Shown in pieces: positions 31,858-40,406 of a DNA stretch of 64,000 bases (positions are counted from its first letter, which is position 1; the number at the start of each line of letters is the position of its first letter). The DNA lies in assembly GCF_036381655.1 (NCBI RefSeq), contig NZ_DASVCJ010000059.1:45612-109611 (forward strand). Reading direction: 5' to 3'. Below the pieces are notes generated by a model. That model was not told the DNA's origin and did no database searches. It was given only the letters and a program-made list of their open reading frames with translations. A program made the position numbers and the translations under genes. The stretch is from Ferrovibrio sp036381655 (GTDB taxonomy: Bacteria > Pseudomonadota > Alphaproteobacteria > Ferrovibrionales > Ferrovibrionaceae).

Positions 31858-31895
31858 CTGTGGCAAAATCATCCATTTTGTAAGACGATGTTCCC

Positions 31896-32531
31896 ATGTT
31901 GACCCATAAAGCTATCTGGGCCGCGATCGACGGCCTGGCCGAGCGCTACGGCCTGACGGCGTCCGGTCTGGCGCGCAAGGCCGGGCTCGATCCGACCACC
32001 TTCAACCGCAGCAAAAGAATCTCGCGCGACGGCAAGCAGCGCTGGCCGTCGACGGAATCGATTTCCAAGGTGATCGAGGCGACCGGCGCCAGCGTCGAGG
32101 AATTCACCGGGCTGCTGATCAACAACGGCGGCGGCGCCCGGATCGGCCACCGCATTCCGCTGATCGGCATGGCGCAGGCCGGCGCCGCCGGCTATTTCGA
32201 CAATGCCGGCTTTCCGACCGGCGAAGGCTGGGAGAAACTGCCGTTTCCCGAAGTCGAGGATTCGCATGCCTATGCGCTGGAGATCAGCGGCGACAGCATG
32301 ATGCCGGTCTATCGCGACGGCGATCTGGTGATCGTCTCACCCGCCGCCAGCGTGCGGCGCGGCGACCGCGTCATCGCCAAGACGGTGGAAGGCGAAGTGA
32401 TGTGCAAGATCCTGGCGCGGCGCACGCTGACGCGGATCGAACTCAGCTCGTTCAACCCGGCGCATCCCGAGCGCAGCTTCGAGATCCAGGAAATCGCCTG
32501 GATGTCCCGCATCATCTGGGCATCGCAGTAG
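31896..32531 (+). CDS. Phage-type repressor: helix-turn-helix with S24 (LexA/CI-like) peptidase domain
   Basis: A 211-residue protein. The N-terminal helix-turn-helix covers about residues 10-75 (LTASGLARKAGLDPTTFNRS). The C-terminal S24 domain has the Ser134 nucleophile in ISGDSMMPVYRDGD and Lys162 in RVIAKT. An Ala95-Gly96 pair in PLIGMAQAGAAGYF sits where LexA/CI proteins self-cleave, so SOS-triggered cleavage is possible. It diverges from the prophage remnant and is its likely immunity regulator, though relatives of this protein also occur as resident chromosomal genes. Confidence 0.88.
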   Translation: MLTHKAIWAAIDGLAERYGLTASGLARKAGLDPTTFNRSKRISRDGKQRWPSTESISKVIEATGASVEEFTGLLINNGGGARIGHRIPLIGMAQAGAAGYFDNAGFPTGEGWEKLPFPEVEDSHAYALEISGDSMMPVYRDGDLVIVSPAASVRRGDRVIAKTVEGEVMCKILARRTLTRIELSSFNPAHPERSFEIQEIAWMSRIIWASQ

Positions 32532-32550
32532 CGCCTCGTTGTCTTTATGA

Positions 32551-32634
32551 TCATGCCGGCCGGACCTGTCCCGGCCAGCGCCGGCCACAGCGCCGCTTGC
32601 GCATGGACGGCCCGGACAGGTCCGGCCATGACGG
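32551..32634. repeat. Dispersed intergenic repeat, copy 6
   Basis: The cleanest inverted copy: TCATGCCGGCCGGACCTGTC at one end is complementary to GACAGGTCCGGCCATGA at the other except for one small bulge. The element could fold into a stem of about 18 bp with a GC-rich loop. It separates the S24 repressor from the helicase gene. Confidence 0.6.
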
Positions 32635-32652
32635 TATTAGGTGTTGCTGGTG

Positions 32653-35439
32653 ATGACTGCTGCCGCCTCCCTCTCCGCCCTTGCCCGCCTGCCGGCGCTG
32701 ATCGCCGGCGGCGGCTTCGCCTGGTGGTGCGAGAATGGCGGCGTGGAGAAGCTCTCGCCCGATGCGGCGGCGCGGCGCGCGCGGGCCACGGCGCCGCTGT
32801 TGGTGCATGCCAAAGCCACCGCCGCGCGGCTCGGCGTCGAGGCGCAGTCCTTCGGCGCCTTCGATCTGCTCGATCTCTTCGCCTTCGTGCGGCCGGCGCG
32901 CTTCTGCCTGCCGACGCCGCATGGCCTGCTGCAGGCGGTCAGGCTCGATGCCGCCGACGACGAGGAGGCCGTGCAGTATCTGCACGAAGCGGCGGCAACG
33001 CTGCTGTCCGAATTGCCGCGGGAAAGGCCGCGCAGCCTCAAGCGCGCGGCGCGGCTGGCGCGAACGCTCGACAGGGCGGGCTGGCCCTGGGCGCCGTATA
33101 TCCTCGACATGCTGGGCCCGGAGCTGGCGCAGATTCCCGCCGGCGGCTTCGGCGGCCTCGATGTGTGGCAGGAATTGCCCGACTGGGTCGATTACGCGCC
33201 GCCGCCGCCGCCCGATACGCAAAGCGTCTCGCCGATGGAGGCGCGCGAGCGGCTGGCGCGGCTGCTCGGCAACGGCGCGGAGATGCGCGCCGCCCAGGCC
33301 GATTACGCCGCCGCCACCGCGCAGGCCTTCGCGCCGCGCGAGATGATCGGCATGCCGGAGATGGTGCTGGCCGAGGCCGGCACCGGCATCGGCAAGACGC
33401 TCGGCTATATCGCGCCGGCCAGCGTCTGGGCCGAGAAGAATGGCGGCACCGTCTGGCTGTCGACCTATACCAAGAACCTGCAGCGCCAGCTCGATCACGA
33501 ACTCGACCGCCTGTTTCCCGATCCGGCCGAGAAGGCGGCCAAGGTCGTCGTCCGCAAGGGGCGGGAGAATTATCTCTGCCTGCTCAATCTGGAGGATGCC
33601 GCACAGGGCGGCGCGGCGCGGGCGCAGGATGTGCTGCCGCTCAGCCTGATCGCGCGCTGGGCCGGAGCGACGCGCGACGGCGATCTGGCCGGCGGCGATT
33701 TCCCCGCCTGGGCGGTCGATCTGCATGGCCGCGGCCGCACGCTCGGCCTGACCGACCAGCGCGGCGAATGCATCCATGCCGGCTGCCCGCATTACCGCAA
33801 ATGCTTCATCGAGCGCGCCGTGCGCAAGTCGCGCAAGGCCGAGATGGTGATCGCCAATCATGCGCTGGTGATGATCCAGGCGGCGATGAGCGGCGCCGGC
33901 GGCGACGACGACGCCCAGAAGCCGCTGCGCTATGTCTTCGACGAGGGCCATCACCTGTTCGAGGCCGCCGACAGCGCCTTCGCGGCGCATCTGACCGGCC
34001 AGGAAGGCGTCGAGCTGCGGCGCTGGCTGCGCGGTCCGGAAGGCGGCCGGCGCAGCCGCGCGCGCGGCCTGGCCAACCGCATCGGCGACCTGGTGGTCGA
34101 GAACGAGCGCGCCCGCCAGGCGCTGGAAGCCACCGTGGAGGCGGCGCGCGCGCTGCCCGCCGATGGCTGGCTCGGCCGGCTGCAGGACGGCGCGCCGGGC
34201 AATAGCGGCGAACGTTTTCTAAGCCGCGCGCGCCAGCAGATCCTGGCCCGCGCGCCCCAGCCGGACAGCCCCTATGGACTGGAATGCCCGACGAAGGAGC
34301 CGGTCGCCGGCCTGCTCGATGCGGCGCAGGATTTCGCCGCGCAGATCGAGCGCATCCTCGAGCCGATGAACACCCTGGCCCAGGCGCTCGCCGACATGCT
34401 GGCGGACGAGACCGCCGAGCTGGAGACGGCCATCCGCGCGCGCATCGAAGGCGCCATGCGCGGCCTGCTGCGACGCAAGCTCACCCTGGAGGCCTGGTGC
34501 AGCATGCTGCGCGACCTCGAGACGGAAACCCCCGAGGCCTTCGTCGACTGGTTCGCGCTGGAGCGCATCGACGGCCGCGATTTCGATCTCGGCCTCTATC
34601 GCCATTACCTCGATCCGATGCTGCCCTTCGCCGCCGCCGTGCTCAAGCCGGCGCATGGCGTGGCGATCACGTCGGCCACCTTGCGCGATCTTGCGCCGGC
34701 GAAGGCCGATGCCGCGCCCGAGCGCGACTGGCTCTCGGCCGAGATCCGCACCGGCGCGCGCCATCTGCCGCAGCCGGCGCGCCATGCCGCCTTCCCCTCG
34801 CCCTTCGACTATGCCGCGCGCACCCGCGTGCTGGTGGTGACCGACGTGCGGCGCGACGCGATGGATCAGGTGGCGGCGGCCTATCGCGAGCTGTTCCTGG
34901 CGGCCGGCGGCGGCGGGCTGGGCCTGTTCACCGCGATCTTCCGCCTGCGCGCCGTGCACAAGCGGATCCTCAAGCCGCTGGCCGGCGCCGGCCTGCCGCT
35001 CTATGCGCAGCATGTCGATCCGCTCGACAATGCCACGCTGGTCGACATCTTCCGCAGCGAGGAGCATGCCTGCCTGCTCGGCACCGATGCGATGCGCGAC
35101 GGCGTCGACGTGCCGGGCGCCAGCTTGCGCCTCGTCGTCTTCGACCGCGTGCCCTGGCCCCGGCCGGATCTGCTGCACAAGGCACGCAAGGCGGCCTTCG
35201 GCGGCCAGGCCTATGACGATCTGCTCACGCGGCTGAAACTGAAGCAGGCCTATGGCCGCCTGCTGCGCCGGGCGGAGGATTACGGCGTCTTCGTCGTGCT
35301 GGATGCGCAGCTTCCCTCGCGGCTGCTCTCCGCCTTCCCGGCCAGCGTCGAGGTGCGCCGCATCGGCATCGCCGAGGCGGTGGCCGAAACGCAAGGTTTC
35401 CTGGCGCAGATGCGCGCCGACATCGCCGTCGGGCAATAG
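32653..35439 (+). CDS. XPD/DinG-type ATP-dependent DNA helicase
   Basis: A 928-residue superfamily 2 helicase from the ATG at 32653. Walker A is AEAGTGIGKTLGY near residue 240, the DEAH-type Walker B is FDEGHH near 430, and a Q/R-containing motif VI segment lies in KLKQAYGRLLRRAEDYGVF. Four cysteines typical of the XPD/DinG 4Fe-4S cluster are present: ENYLCLLN and GECIHAGCPHYRKC. Such enzymes unwind R-loops and damaged DNA 5' to 3'. The N-terminal about 200 residues are family-specific and of unknown role. It stands apart from the prophage and looks chromosomal. Confidence 0.92.
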   Translation: MTAAASLSALARLPALIAGGGFAWWCENGGVEKLSPDAAARRARATAPLLVHAKATAARLGVEAQSFGAFDLLDLFAFVRPARFCLPTPHGLLQAVRLDAADDEEAVQYLHEAAATLLSELPRERPRSLKRAARLARTLDRAGWPWAPYILDMLGPELAQIPAGGFGGLDVWQELPDWVDYAPPPPPDTQSVSPMEARERLARLLGNGAEMRAAQADYAAATAQAFAPREMIGMPEMVLAEAGTGIGKTLGYIAPASVWAEKNGGTVWLSTYTKNLQRQLDHELDRLFPDPAEKAAKVVVRKGRENYLCLLNLEDAAQGGAARAQDVLPLSLIARWAGATRDGDLAGGDFPAWAVDLHGRGRTLGLTDQRGECIHAGCPHYRKCFIERAVRKSRKAEMVIANHALVMIQAAMSGAGGDDDAQKPLRYVFDEGHHLFEAADSAFAAHLTGQEGVELRRWLRGPEGGRRSRARGLANRIGDLVVENERARQALEATVEAARALPADGWLGRLQDGAPGNSGERFLSRARQQILARAPQPDSPYGLECPTKEPVAGLLDAAQDFAAQIERILEPMNTLAQALADMLADETAELETAIRARIEGAMRGLLRRKLTLEAWCSMLRDLETETPEAFVDWFALERIDGRDFDLGLYRHYLDPMLPFAAAVLKPAHGVAITSATLRDLAPAKADAAPERDWLSAEIRTGARHLPQPARHAAFPSPFDYAARTRVLVVTDVRRDAMDQVAAAYRELFLAAGGGGLGLFTAIFRLRAVHKRILKPLAGAGLPLYAQHVDPLDNATLVDIFRSEEHACLLGTDAMRDGVDVPGASLRLVVFDRVPWPRPDLLHKARKAAFGGQAYDDLLTRLKLKQAYGRLLRRAEDYGVFVVLDAQLPSRLLSAFPASVEVRRIGIAEAVAETQGFLAQMRADIAVGQ

Positions 35440-35462
35440 GCGAACAGCCGAAGCGCCGGTTC

Positions 35463-36437
35463 CTATTCCCCCTCCAGGGCCTGCACCACCGCCTGCTGCG
35501 CCTCGGCGCTGAACAGCATGTCCATATGCGTCAGATCGGGCAGCACCTGCACGCGGGCGTCGCTGCGAAGCTGCTGCAGCAGCGGCGGGAAGGCATCGGC
35601 GGCGAGCAACTCGTCCCTGCCGCCGACCAGCACGACGGGCGGCGACGGCGCCCTGGCGAAATCGGCGGCGTAATCGTCATGCGCCTTGAAACTGCGCCAG
35701 AGCCGGTAGGAATAGGTATAGGGCGCCCCATCGGCATCGTGCCGCGCGAAGGCCAGCACCGGCAGGTCCTGGAACCAGGGCAGGCCGGCGCGCTCCAACA
35801 GGGTCAACGCCACCAGGCGCGGCAGATAGGGAACCGCCCAGCCGGCGGCCTCGCTGCGCGTCGTCGGCGCGTCATGGCTCAGATACGGCGCCAGCAGGAT
35901 GAAATGCTGAATCCGCTGCGCCAGAGCCGAGCCGGCGATGCGCAGCGCGAAGCCGCCGCCGGAGGAAAAGCCGATCAGGGTCCATTGCGCCGCCGGGTGC
36001 GCGATCGCCTGGCTGTCGAGGAAATCGGCCAGATCGTCCTCCAGCTGGCCGACATAATCGACATCGCCGCGCCGGCCGCTCAGGCCATGGCCGCGGATAT
36101 CGAGGGCATAGACGCTCGGCGGGTCGGGCATCGCCTGCAGCGCCCGCGCCAGCGCATGCATGCTGCCGGCCTGCGAGGCCGAGCCATGCACCAGGATGAC
36201 GGCGCGGGCGAGCGCGCCCGGATAGGCGCGATAGGCCAGCGCGGTGCCGTCGCGGGCGCGGATGAAGGCCGGCGCGGGCAGGGCGCTGACATCCTGCCGC
36301 GCCACCGGCTCGTTGATCGACGCCATGGGTGGTGGCGGATCGCTCGTGCCCCATACAATCGCTGCGATCAGCACGCCGAGCACAAGCAGCAATGTGCCCA
36401 GGCCCGGCAGGATCACATAGCGAATGAATGCGCGCAT
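35463..36437 (-). CDS. Membrane-anchored alpha/beta hydrolase
   Basis: A 324-residue protein from ATG 36437 with an AGAAAGAGA leader. One N-terminal hydrophobic segment (YVILPGLGTLLLVLGVLIAA) anchors or exports it. The hydrolase fold shows the oxyanion loop VHGSASQAGS, the nucleophile elbow IGFSSGGG and a histidine in DLTHMDML. Monoacylglycerol-lipase or lysophospholipase-like activity is plausible from the RGHGLSGRRGD segment, but the substrate is not known. It is convergent with the helicase, 23 bp apart. Confidence 0.88.
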   Translation of the reverse strand: MRAFIRYVILPGLGTLLLVLGVLIAAIVWGTSDPPPPMASINEPVARQDVSALPAPAFIRARDGTALAYRAYPGALARAVILVHGSASQAGSMHALARALQAMPDPPSVYALDIRGHGLSGRRGDVDYVGQLEDDLADFLDSQAIAHPAAQWTLIGFSSGGGFALRIAGSALAQRIQHFILLAPYLSHDAPTTRSEAAGWAVPYLPRLVALTLLERAGLPWFQDLPVLAFARHDADGAPYTYSYRLWRSFKAHDDYAADFARAPSPPVVLVGGRDELLAADAFPPLLQQLRSDARVQVLPDLTHMDMLFSAEAQQAVVQALEGE

Positions 36438-36648
36438 CGATCTCTTTCTGATTTTATATTTTGCCGATTTTACGTTTCCCGCGCCAAAGGAGAAAACAAA
36501 ATGCGGCGGCTTGTCAAAAATATGGCCGATGCGGGGTATGGGCGCGATATTTTTCGCCCCCTTCTCGCCCCCTTGCGGGCCGCCCGGCAAGCCCGCATAG
36601 TTTCACTTTGGTATCCCATCGCCAGCGGAAACAGCGGTCGTCGAAACC

Positions 36649-37083
36649 ATGTCCACCATCACGCCACAGAACGCTCTCGTCTACGCCATGGTGATCGCCG
36701 CCGTGGCCGACGGAAAGCTGAAGGAATCGGAGATCGACGCCATCAATGTGGCGGTCGGCCATCTGCCGATCTTCTACGATTACTCCGCCGACGCGATGCG
36801 CGTCGCCATCGGCGACTGCGTCGCTCTGCTCGACGAGGAGGACGGCATCGATGCGGCGCTCGGCCTGGTGAAGGAGGCGCTGCCTGAAGACTGGCGCGAG
36901 ACGGCCTATGCGCTGGCCTGCGACCTCGTCGCCGTCGATGGCCATGGCCGCCAGGAGGAACTGCGCTGGCTCGAAATGCTGCGCCATGAACTCGATGTCG
37001 AGCGTCTGCATGCCGCGGCCATCGAGCGCGGCGCCCGCGCCCGCTACAAGCGGGCGGCGGCGGCGCTGGTGGCGGCGGAGTAG
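36649..37083 (+). CDS. TerB-like protein
   Basis: A 144-residue all-helical protein. VYAMVIAAVADGKLKESEID near the N-terminus and a second AYALACDLVAVDGHGRQEEL match the two-repeat TerB (tellurite resistance B) fold, each with acidic residues that may bind metal. Stand-alone TerB genes are not proof of tellurite resistance; no terZ, terC or terD neighbours are seen. The 211-bp upstream gap has an AT-rich stretch and an apparent start at 36500 whose frame runs into this gene out of phase. Confidence 0.85.
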   Translation: MSTITPQNALVYAMVIAAVADGKLKESEIDAINVAVGHLPIFYDYSADAMRVAIGDCVALLDEEDGIDAALGLVKEALPEDWRETAYALACDLVAVDGHGRQEELRWLEMLRHELDVERLHAAAIERGARARYKRAAAALVAAE

Positions 37084-37101
37084 CCGGCGATTGCGGCGGC
37101 G

Positions 37102-37974
37102 ATGGCCAGCGGCGCGTCCGGCAGCAGCGGCAACAGCGGCAGCAACCAAGACCGCCTGCTGAAACGCATCGTCGCCGCGCTGGCCCCGCTGCCCGGCATC
37201 GACGCCATCGTGCTGGGCGGATCGCGCGCCCGCGGCACCGCCCTGCCGGATTCGGACTGCGATATCGGCCTGTATTACGATCCGCGGCATCCCTTCGACA
37301 CCGCCCTGCTGCAGACGGCCCTCGCCCGGCTGGCCGATGCGCCGGCATCGCTCACGCCGCTGGGCGGCTGGGGCCCGTGGATCGATGGCGGCGGCTGGCT
37401 TTCGGTCGATGGCCGGCGCGTCGATCTGCTCTATCGCGACCTGCACAGGATGCGCGCGGCGATCGACGATTGCTGCATGGGCCGCATCGCCACGCATTAC
37501 CAGCCCGGCCATCCGCATGGCTTCGTCTCCAGCACCTATATGGGCGAGGTGGCGCATGGCCGCGCCTTGTGGGATCCGACCAACGCCTTCGGCGCGATGA
37601 AGCGGTTGACCGCGCCCTATCCCGGCGCGCTGCGCGCCGCGCTGGAGCAGGCCTTCCAGTGGGAGGCGGAATGCGCGCTGGCCAATGCCGAAAACAGCCT
37701 CGGCCACGGCGATGCCTGCTATGTCTCCGGCTGCGCGTTTCGCAGCGTCGCCAGCCTCTGCCAGGTGCTGTTCGCCTTGAACGGCGAATATCTTCTCGAC
37801 GAGAAGGATGCCGTCGCCCGGGCCGATGGCTTCACGCTGGCGCCGCGGCATTTCCGCGACGGCGTCGCCAGCGTGTTCCAGGATATCGGCGCCGGCCATC
37901 CGGAGGACGGCCTGGAGCGCTTGCGCCAGATGGTGCGCGAAACCGCGGCGCTGGCCCGCGGCGGCGACGTCTGA
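37102..37974 (+). CDS. Nucleotidyltransferase-domain protein
   Basis: A 290-residue protein whose N-terminus holds a minimal nucleotidyltransferase active site, VLGGSRARGTALPDSDCDIG (GSxxxG and DxD), with a third acidic residue expected near RRVDLLYRD. Residues 1-16 are Ser/Gly-rich. The C-terminal half is helical and resembles substrate-binding regions of aminoglycoside-type or DUF4037 nucleotidyltransferases; substrate unknown. It lies 18 bp after the TerB-like gene and probably shares its transcript. Confidence 0.85.
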   Translation: MASGASGSSGNSGSNQDRLLKRIVAALAPLPGIDAIVLGGSRARGTALPDSDCDIGLYYDPRHPFDTALLQTALARLADAPASLTPLGGWGPWIDGGGWLSVDGRRVDLLYRDLHRMRAAIDDCCMGRIATHYQPGHPHGFVSSTYMGEVAHGRALWDPTNAFGAMKRLTAPYPGALRAALEQAFQWEAECALANAENSLGHGDACYVSGCAFRSVASLCQVLFALNGEYLLDEKDAVARADGFTLAPRHFRDGVASVFQDIGAGHPEDGLERLRQMVRETAALARGGDV

Positions 37975-38049
37975 CCGCGCCGGGACGGCAGCATGGCAGG
38001 CTGCATATATCGGTATGAATTGATTACCTTTATATGCTAGTCGGACGGC

Positions 38050-38598
38050 ATGCGCCGGCATGCCCTGCTTCCGATTCTCTGCCTGAGTCTCTGTCTGGGT
38101 CTTGGCCTTGGCTTCGGCCTGGGTCTCGGCCTGCCCGGCCCGGCCCAGGCCGCTTCTGCCGTTACCGTGCTGGATGGCGATACCCTCAGGATCGCTGGCG
38201 TCAGCTATCGCCTGCATGGCATCGACGCGCCGGAAAAGCGGCAGTATTGCAGGAAAAACGGCCTGCCCTGGCTCTGCGGCCAGGAGGCGGCGGCCTATCT
38301 GCGCGGCCTGATCGGCCGCCATGCCGTCTCCTGCGCGGTGCGCGGCAGGGACCGCTACGGCCGCATGGTGGCGGTCTGCCGCGCTGGCGGCCTGGAGCTG
38401 AACCGGGCCATGGTCCGCGCCGGCATGGCCTGGGCCTACCGGCATTACGCCCGCGATTACGAGGATGCCGAGCTGGAGGCCGCGATCGCCAAACGCGGCC
38501 TCTGGGCCGAGGGGGTTCAGGCCCAGCCGGCCTGGGATTGGCGGCGCGGCCGCGGCAAAGGCCGTTCCGGGCGGAATCCGGGGTTGACAGCCTTCTAG
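38050..38598 (+). CDS. Secreted thermonuclease (SNase-like) protein
   Basis: A 182-residue protein. The signal peptide is unusual: LSLCLGLGLGFGLGLGLPGP, an almost pure Leu/Gly alternation encoded by a hexanucleotide-like tract. The mature domain has the SNase active-site pattern VLDGDTLRIAG, HGIDAPEKRQ and DRYGRMVAVC (Arg and Asp/Glu residues as in staphylococcal nuclease). Two extra cysteine pairs may form disulfides. It probably degrades nucleic acid in the periplasm or outside. Its stop codon overlaps the rplU promoter. Confidence 0.9.
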   Translation: MRRHALLPILCLSLCLGLGLGFGLGLGLPGPAQAASAVTVLDGDTLRIAGVSYRLHGIDAPEKRQYCRKNGLPWLCGQEAAAYLRGLIGRHAVSCAVRGRDRYGRMVAVCRAGGLELNRAMVRAGMAWAYRHYARDYEDAELEAAIAKRGLWAEGVQAQPAWDWRRGRGKGRSGRNPGLTAF

Positions 38599-38611
38599 CG
38601 CTGGCTATAGT
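38584..38611 (+). promoter_or_regulatory. Sigma-70-type promoter for rplU-rpmA
   Basis: TTGACA at 38584-38589 and TATAGT at 38606-38611, spaced 16 bp: a near-consensus housekeeping promoter. The -35 element lies within the final codons of the nuclease gene. A leader of about 60 nt follows, ending in GCCTTTTTTGC just before the rplU start region, which could form a weak attenuating hairpin. Confidence 0.7.
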
Positions 38612-38676
38612 GCGCGCCTCGGAATTCGGGTGGTGCCGGAAGGCCGGTTGCCGCCTTTTTTGCATGGAAAAGCAAT

Positions 38677-38985
38677 ATGTTCGCAGTGATCAAGACCGGC
38701 GGTAAGCAGTATAAGGTGGCGGCTGGCGACGTGCTCGAGGTCGAGCTGGTCGGCGGCGCGGCCGGCGACAAGATCGAATTCGACCAGGTCCTGGCCGTCG
38801 GCAAGGGCGGCGACGTGAAGGCCGGCAAGGCGGTCGGCGGCGCCAAGGTCAAGGCCGAGGTGATCGGCGAGACCCGCGGCCCGAAGCTGATCATCTTCAA
38901 GAAGCGCCGCCGGCAGAATTCGCGCCGCAAGAACGGCCATCGCCAGCGCTATACTGCGGTGAAGATCCTGGAGATCGCGGCCTGA
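38677..38985 (+). CDS. rplU: 50S ribosomal protein L21
   Basis: A 102-residue protein starting MFAVIKTGGKQYKVAAGDVL, the conserved L21 N-terminus, with KRRRQNSRRKNGHRQRYTAV near the end. It binds 23S rRNA in the large subunit. rpmA follows by 32 bp, and obgE lies beyond a terminator, the standard bacterial order. Confidence 0.97.
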   Translation: MFAVIKTGGKQYKVAAGDVLEVELVGGAAGDKIEFDQVLAVGKGGDVKAGKAVGGAKVKAEVIGETRGPKLIIFKKRRRQNSRRKNGHRQRYTAVKILEIAA

Positions 38986-39017
38986 CCGGCTGCCTGAGAG
39001 TTTAAGGAGACAGTTCC

Positions 39018-39278
39018 ATGGCACACAAGAAAGCGGGCGGCTCCTCGCGCAACGGCCGCGATTCCGAGTCCAAACGCCTCGGCGTCAAGAAGTTCGGTTC
39101 CGAAGCCGTCGTCGCCGGCAACATCCTGGTCCGCCAGCGCGGCACCAAGATGCATCCGGGCAAGAATGTCGGCCTGGGCAAGGACCATACCCTGTTCGCG
39201 CTGACCGACGGCAAGGTGAAGTTCCACGACGGCAAGAAGGGCCGCACTTACGTGTCGGTGCTGCCGCCGGAGGCGTGA
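39018..39278 (+). CDS. rpmA: 50S ribosomal protein L27
   Basis: An 86-residue protein starting MAHKKAGGSSRNGRDSESKR, the typical proteobacterial L27 N-terminus that reaches the peptidyl-transferase centre. No N-terminal propeptide of the Firmicutes type is present. TTAAGGAGA precedes the ATG. It is cotranscribed with rplU. Confidence 0.97.
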   Translation: MAHKKAGGSSRNGRDSESKRLGVKKFGSEAVVAGNILVRQRGTKMHPGKNVGLGKDHTLFALTDGKVKFHDGKKGRTYVSVLPPEA

Positions 39279-39317
39279 TCGAACGCGCCTTTCCCGAGAG
39301 CTTAAGCACAACGATCA

Positions 39318-39348
39318 AGGGGAATGGCGCCGGCCATTCCCCTTTTTC
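39318..39348 (+). terminator. Rho-independent terminator after rpmA
   Basis: Perfect 11-bp stem AGGGGAATGGC/GCCATTCCCCT with a 4-nt loop followed by TTTTT. It separates the ribosomal protein pair from obgE, 27 bp before the obgE start; readthrough may supply part of obgE expression. Confidence 0.85.
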
Positions 39349-39374
39349 GTTTCTGAAGCAGTAGCAGCACAAGC

Positions 39375-40406
39375 ATGAAATTCCTCGATCAGGCCAAGGT
39401 CTATATCGAAAGCGGGCATGGCGGCGCCGGCGCCGTCAGCTTCCGCCGCGAAAAATTCATCGAGTTCGGCGGACCCGATGGCGGCAACGGCGGCAAGGGC
39501 GGCGATGTCTGGGCCGAATGCGTCGACGGGCTGAACACCTTGATCGACTACCGCTATCAGCAGCATTTCCGCGCCGCCCGCGGCGGCCACGGCATGGGCC
39601 GGCAGCGCAGCGGCGCCAATGCCGAGGATGTCGTGCTGCGCGTGCCCAAGGGCACGCAGATCCTGGCCGAGGACAACGAGACGCTGATCGCCGACCTCAC
39701 CGAGGTCGGCCAGCGCGTGCTGCTGGCCAAGGGCGGCGATGGCGGCTTCGGCAACGAGCATTACAAGTCGTCCACCAACCGCGCGCCGCGCCGCGCCGAT
39801 CCCGGCTGGCCCGGCGAGGAGAAATGGATCTGGCTGCGGCTCAAGCTGATCGCCGATGCCGGCCTGGTCGGCCTGCCCAATGCCGGCAAGTCGACCTTCC
39901 TCTCGCGCGTCTCGCGCGCCCGGCCGAAGATCGCCGATTATCCCTTCACCACGCTCAAGCCGCAGCTTGGCGTGGTGCATACGATGGAGAAGGAATTCGT
40001 CCTCGCCGATCTGCCCGGCCTGATCGAGGGTGCCGCCGAAGGCGCCGGCCTGGGCACGCGCTTTCTCGGCCATGTCGAGCGCTGCGCCGTGATCCTGCAT
40101 CTGGTCGACGGCACGGCGGAAGACCCGGTCGCCAACTGGAAGCTGATCCGCAAGGAACTGAAGGCCTACGGCGCCGGGCTGGACAAGAAGCCCGAGATCA
40201 TCGGCCTGAACAAGATCGACGCCCTGAGCGAGGACGAACTGAAGGAGAAGCTCGCCAGGCTGAAGCGCTCCGCGCGCAAGCCCATCTTCGCGCTGTCCGG
40301 CGTCTCGGGCGCCGGCGTCGCTGCCGTGGTGGCCAGGCTCTACGAGGTGATCGCCGCCGCCCGTCAGGCGGAAAAGGGCGAAACGAAAGAGCATGCCGAT
40401 GACTGA
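39375..40406 (+). CDS. obgE: Obg GTPase ObgE/CgtA
   Basis: A 343-residue GTPase of ribosome assembly and stress signalling. The N-terminal glycine-rich Obg fold (residues 1 to about 158, MKFLDQAKVYIESGHGGAGA) precedes the G domain with G1 GLPNAGKSTF, G3 DLPGLIEGAAEGAGLG and G4 NKID. It lacks a long C-terminal extension. The stop overlaps the proB start by 14 bp, linking it to proline synthesis genes as in many alphaproteobacteria. Confidence 0.96.
   Translation: MKFLDQAKVYIESGHGGAGAVSFRREKFIEFGGPDGGNGGKGGDVWAECVDGLNTLIDYRYQQHFRAARGGHGMGRQRSGANAEDVVLRVPKGTQILAEDNETLIADLTEVGQRVLLAKGGDGGFGNEHYKSSTNRAPRRADPGWPGEEKWIWLRLKLIADAGLVGLPNAGKSTFLSRVSRARPKIADYPFTTLKPQLGVVHTMEKEFVLADLPGLIEGAAEGAGLGTRFLGHVERCAVILHLVDGTAEDPVANWKLIRKELKAYGAGLDKKPEIIGLNKIDALSEDELKEKLARLKRSARKPIFALSGVSGAGVAAVVARLYEVIAAARQAEKGETKEHADD

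Noticed and set aside
35526..36887. 453-residue plus-strand frame across the hydrolase and TerB-like genes, with a good ribosome site at 36500
   Set aside because: It is antisense to the hydrolase and out of frame through the TerB-like gene, both of which have real domains.
36649..37083. Tellurite-resistance operon
   Set aside because: Only a single TerB-like gene is present, with no other ter genes.
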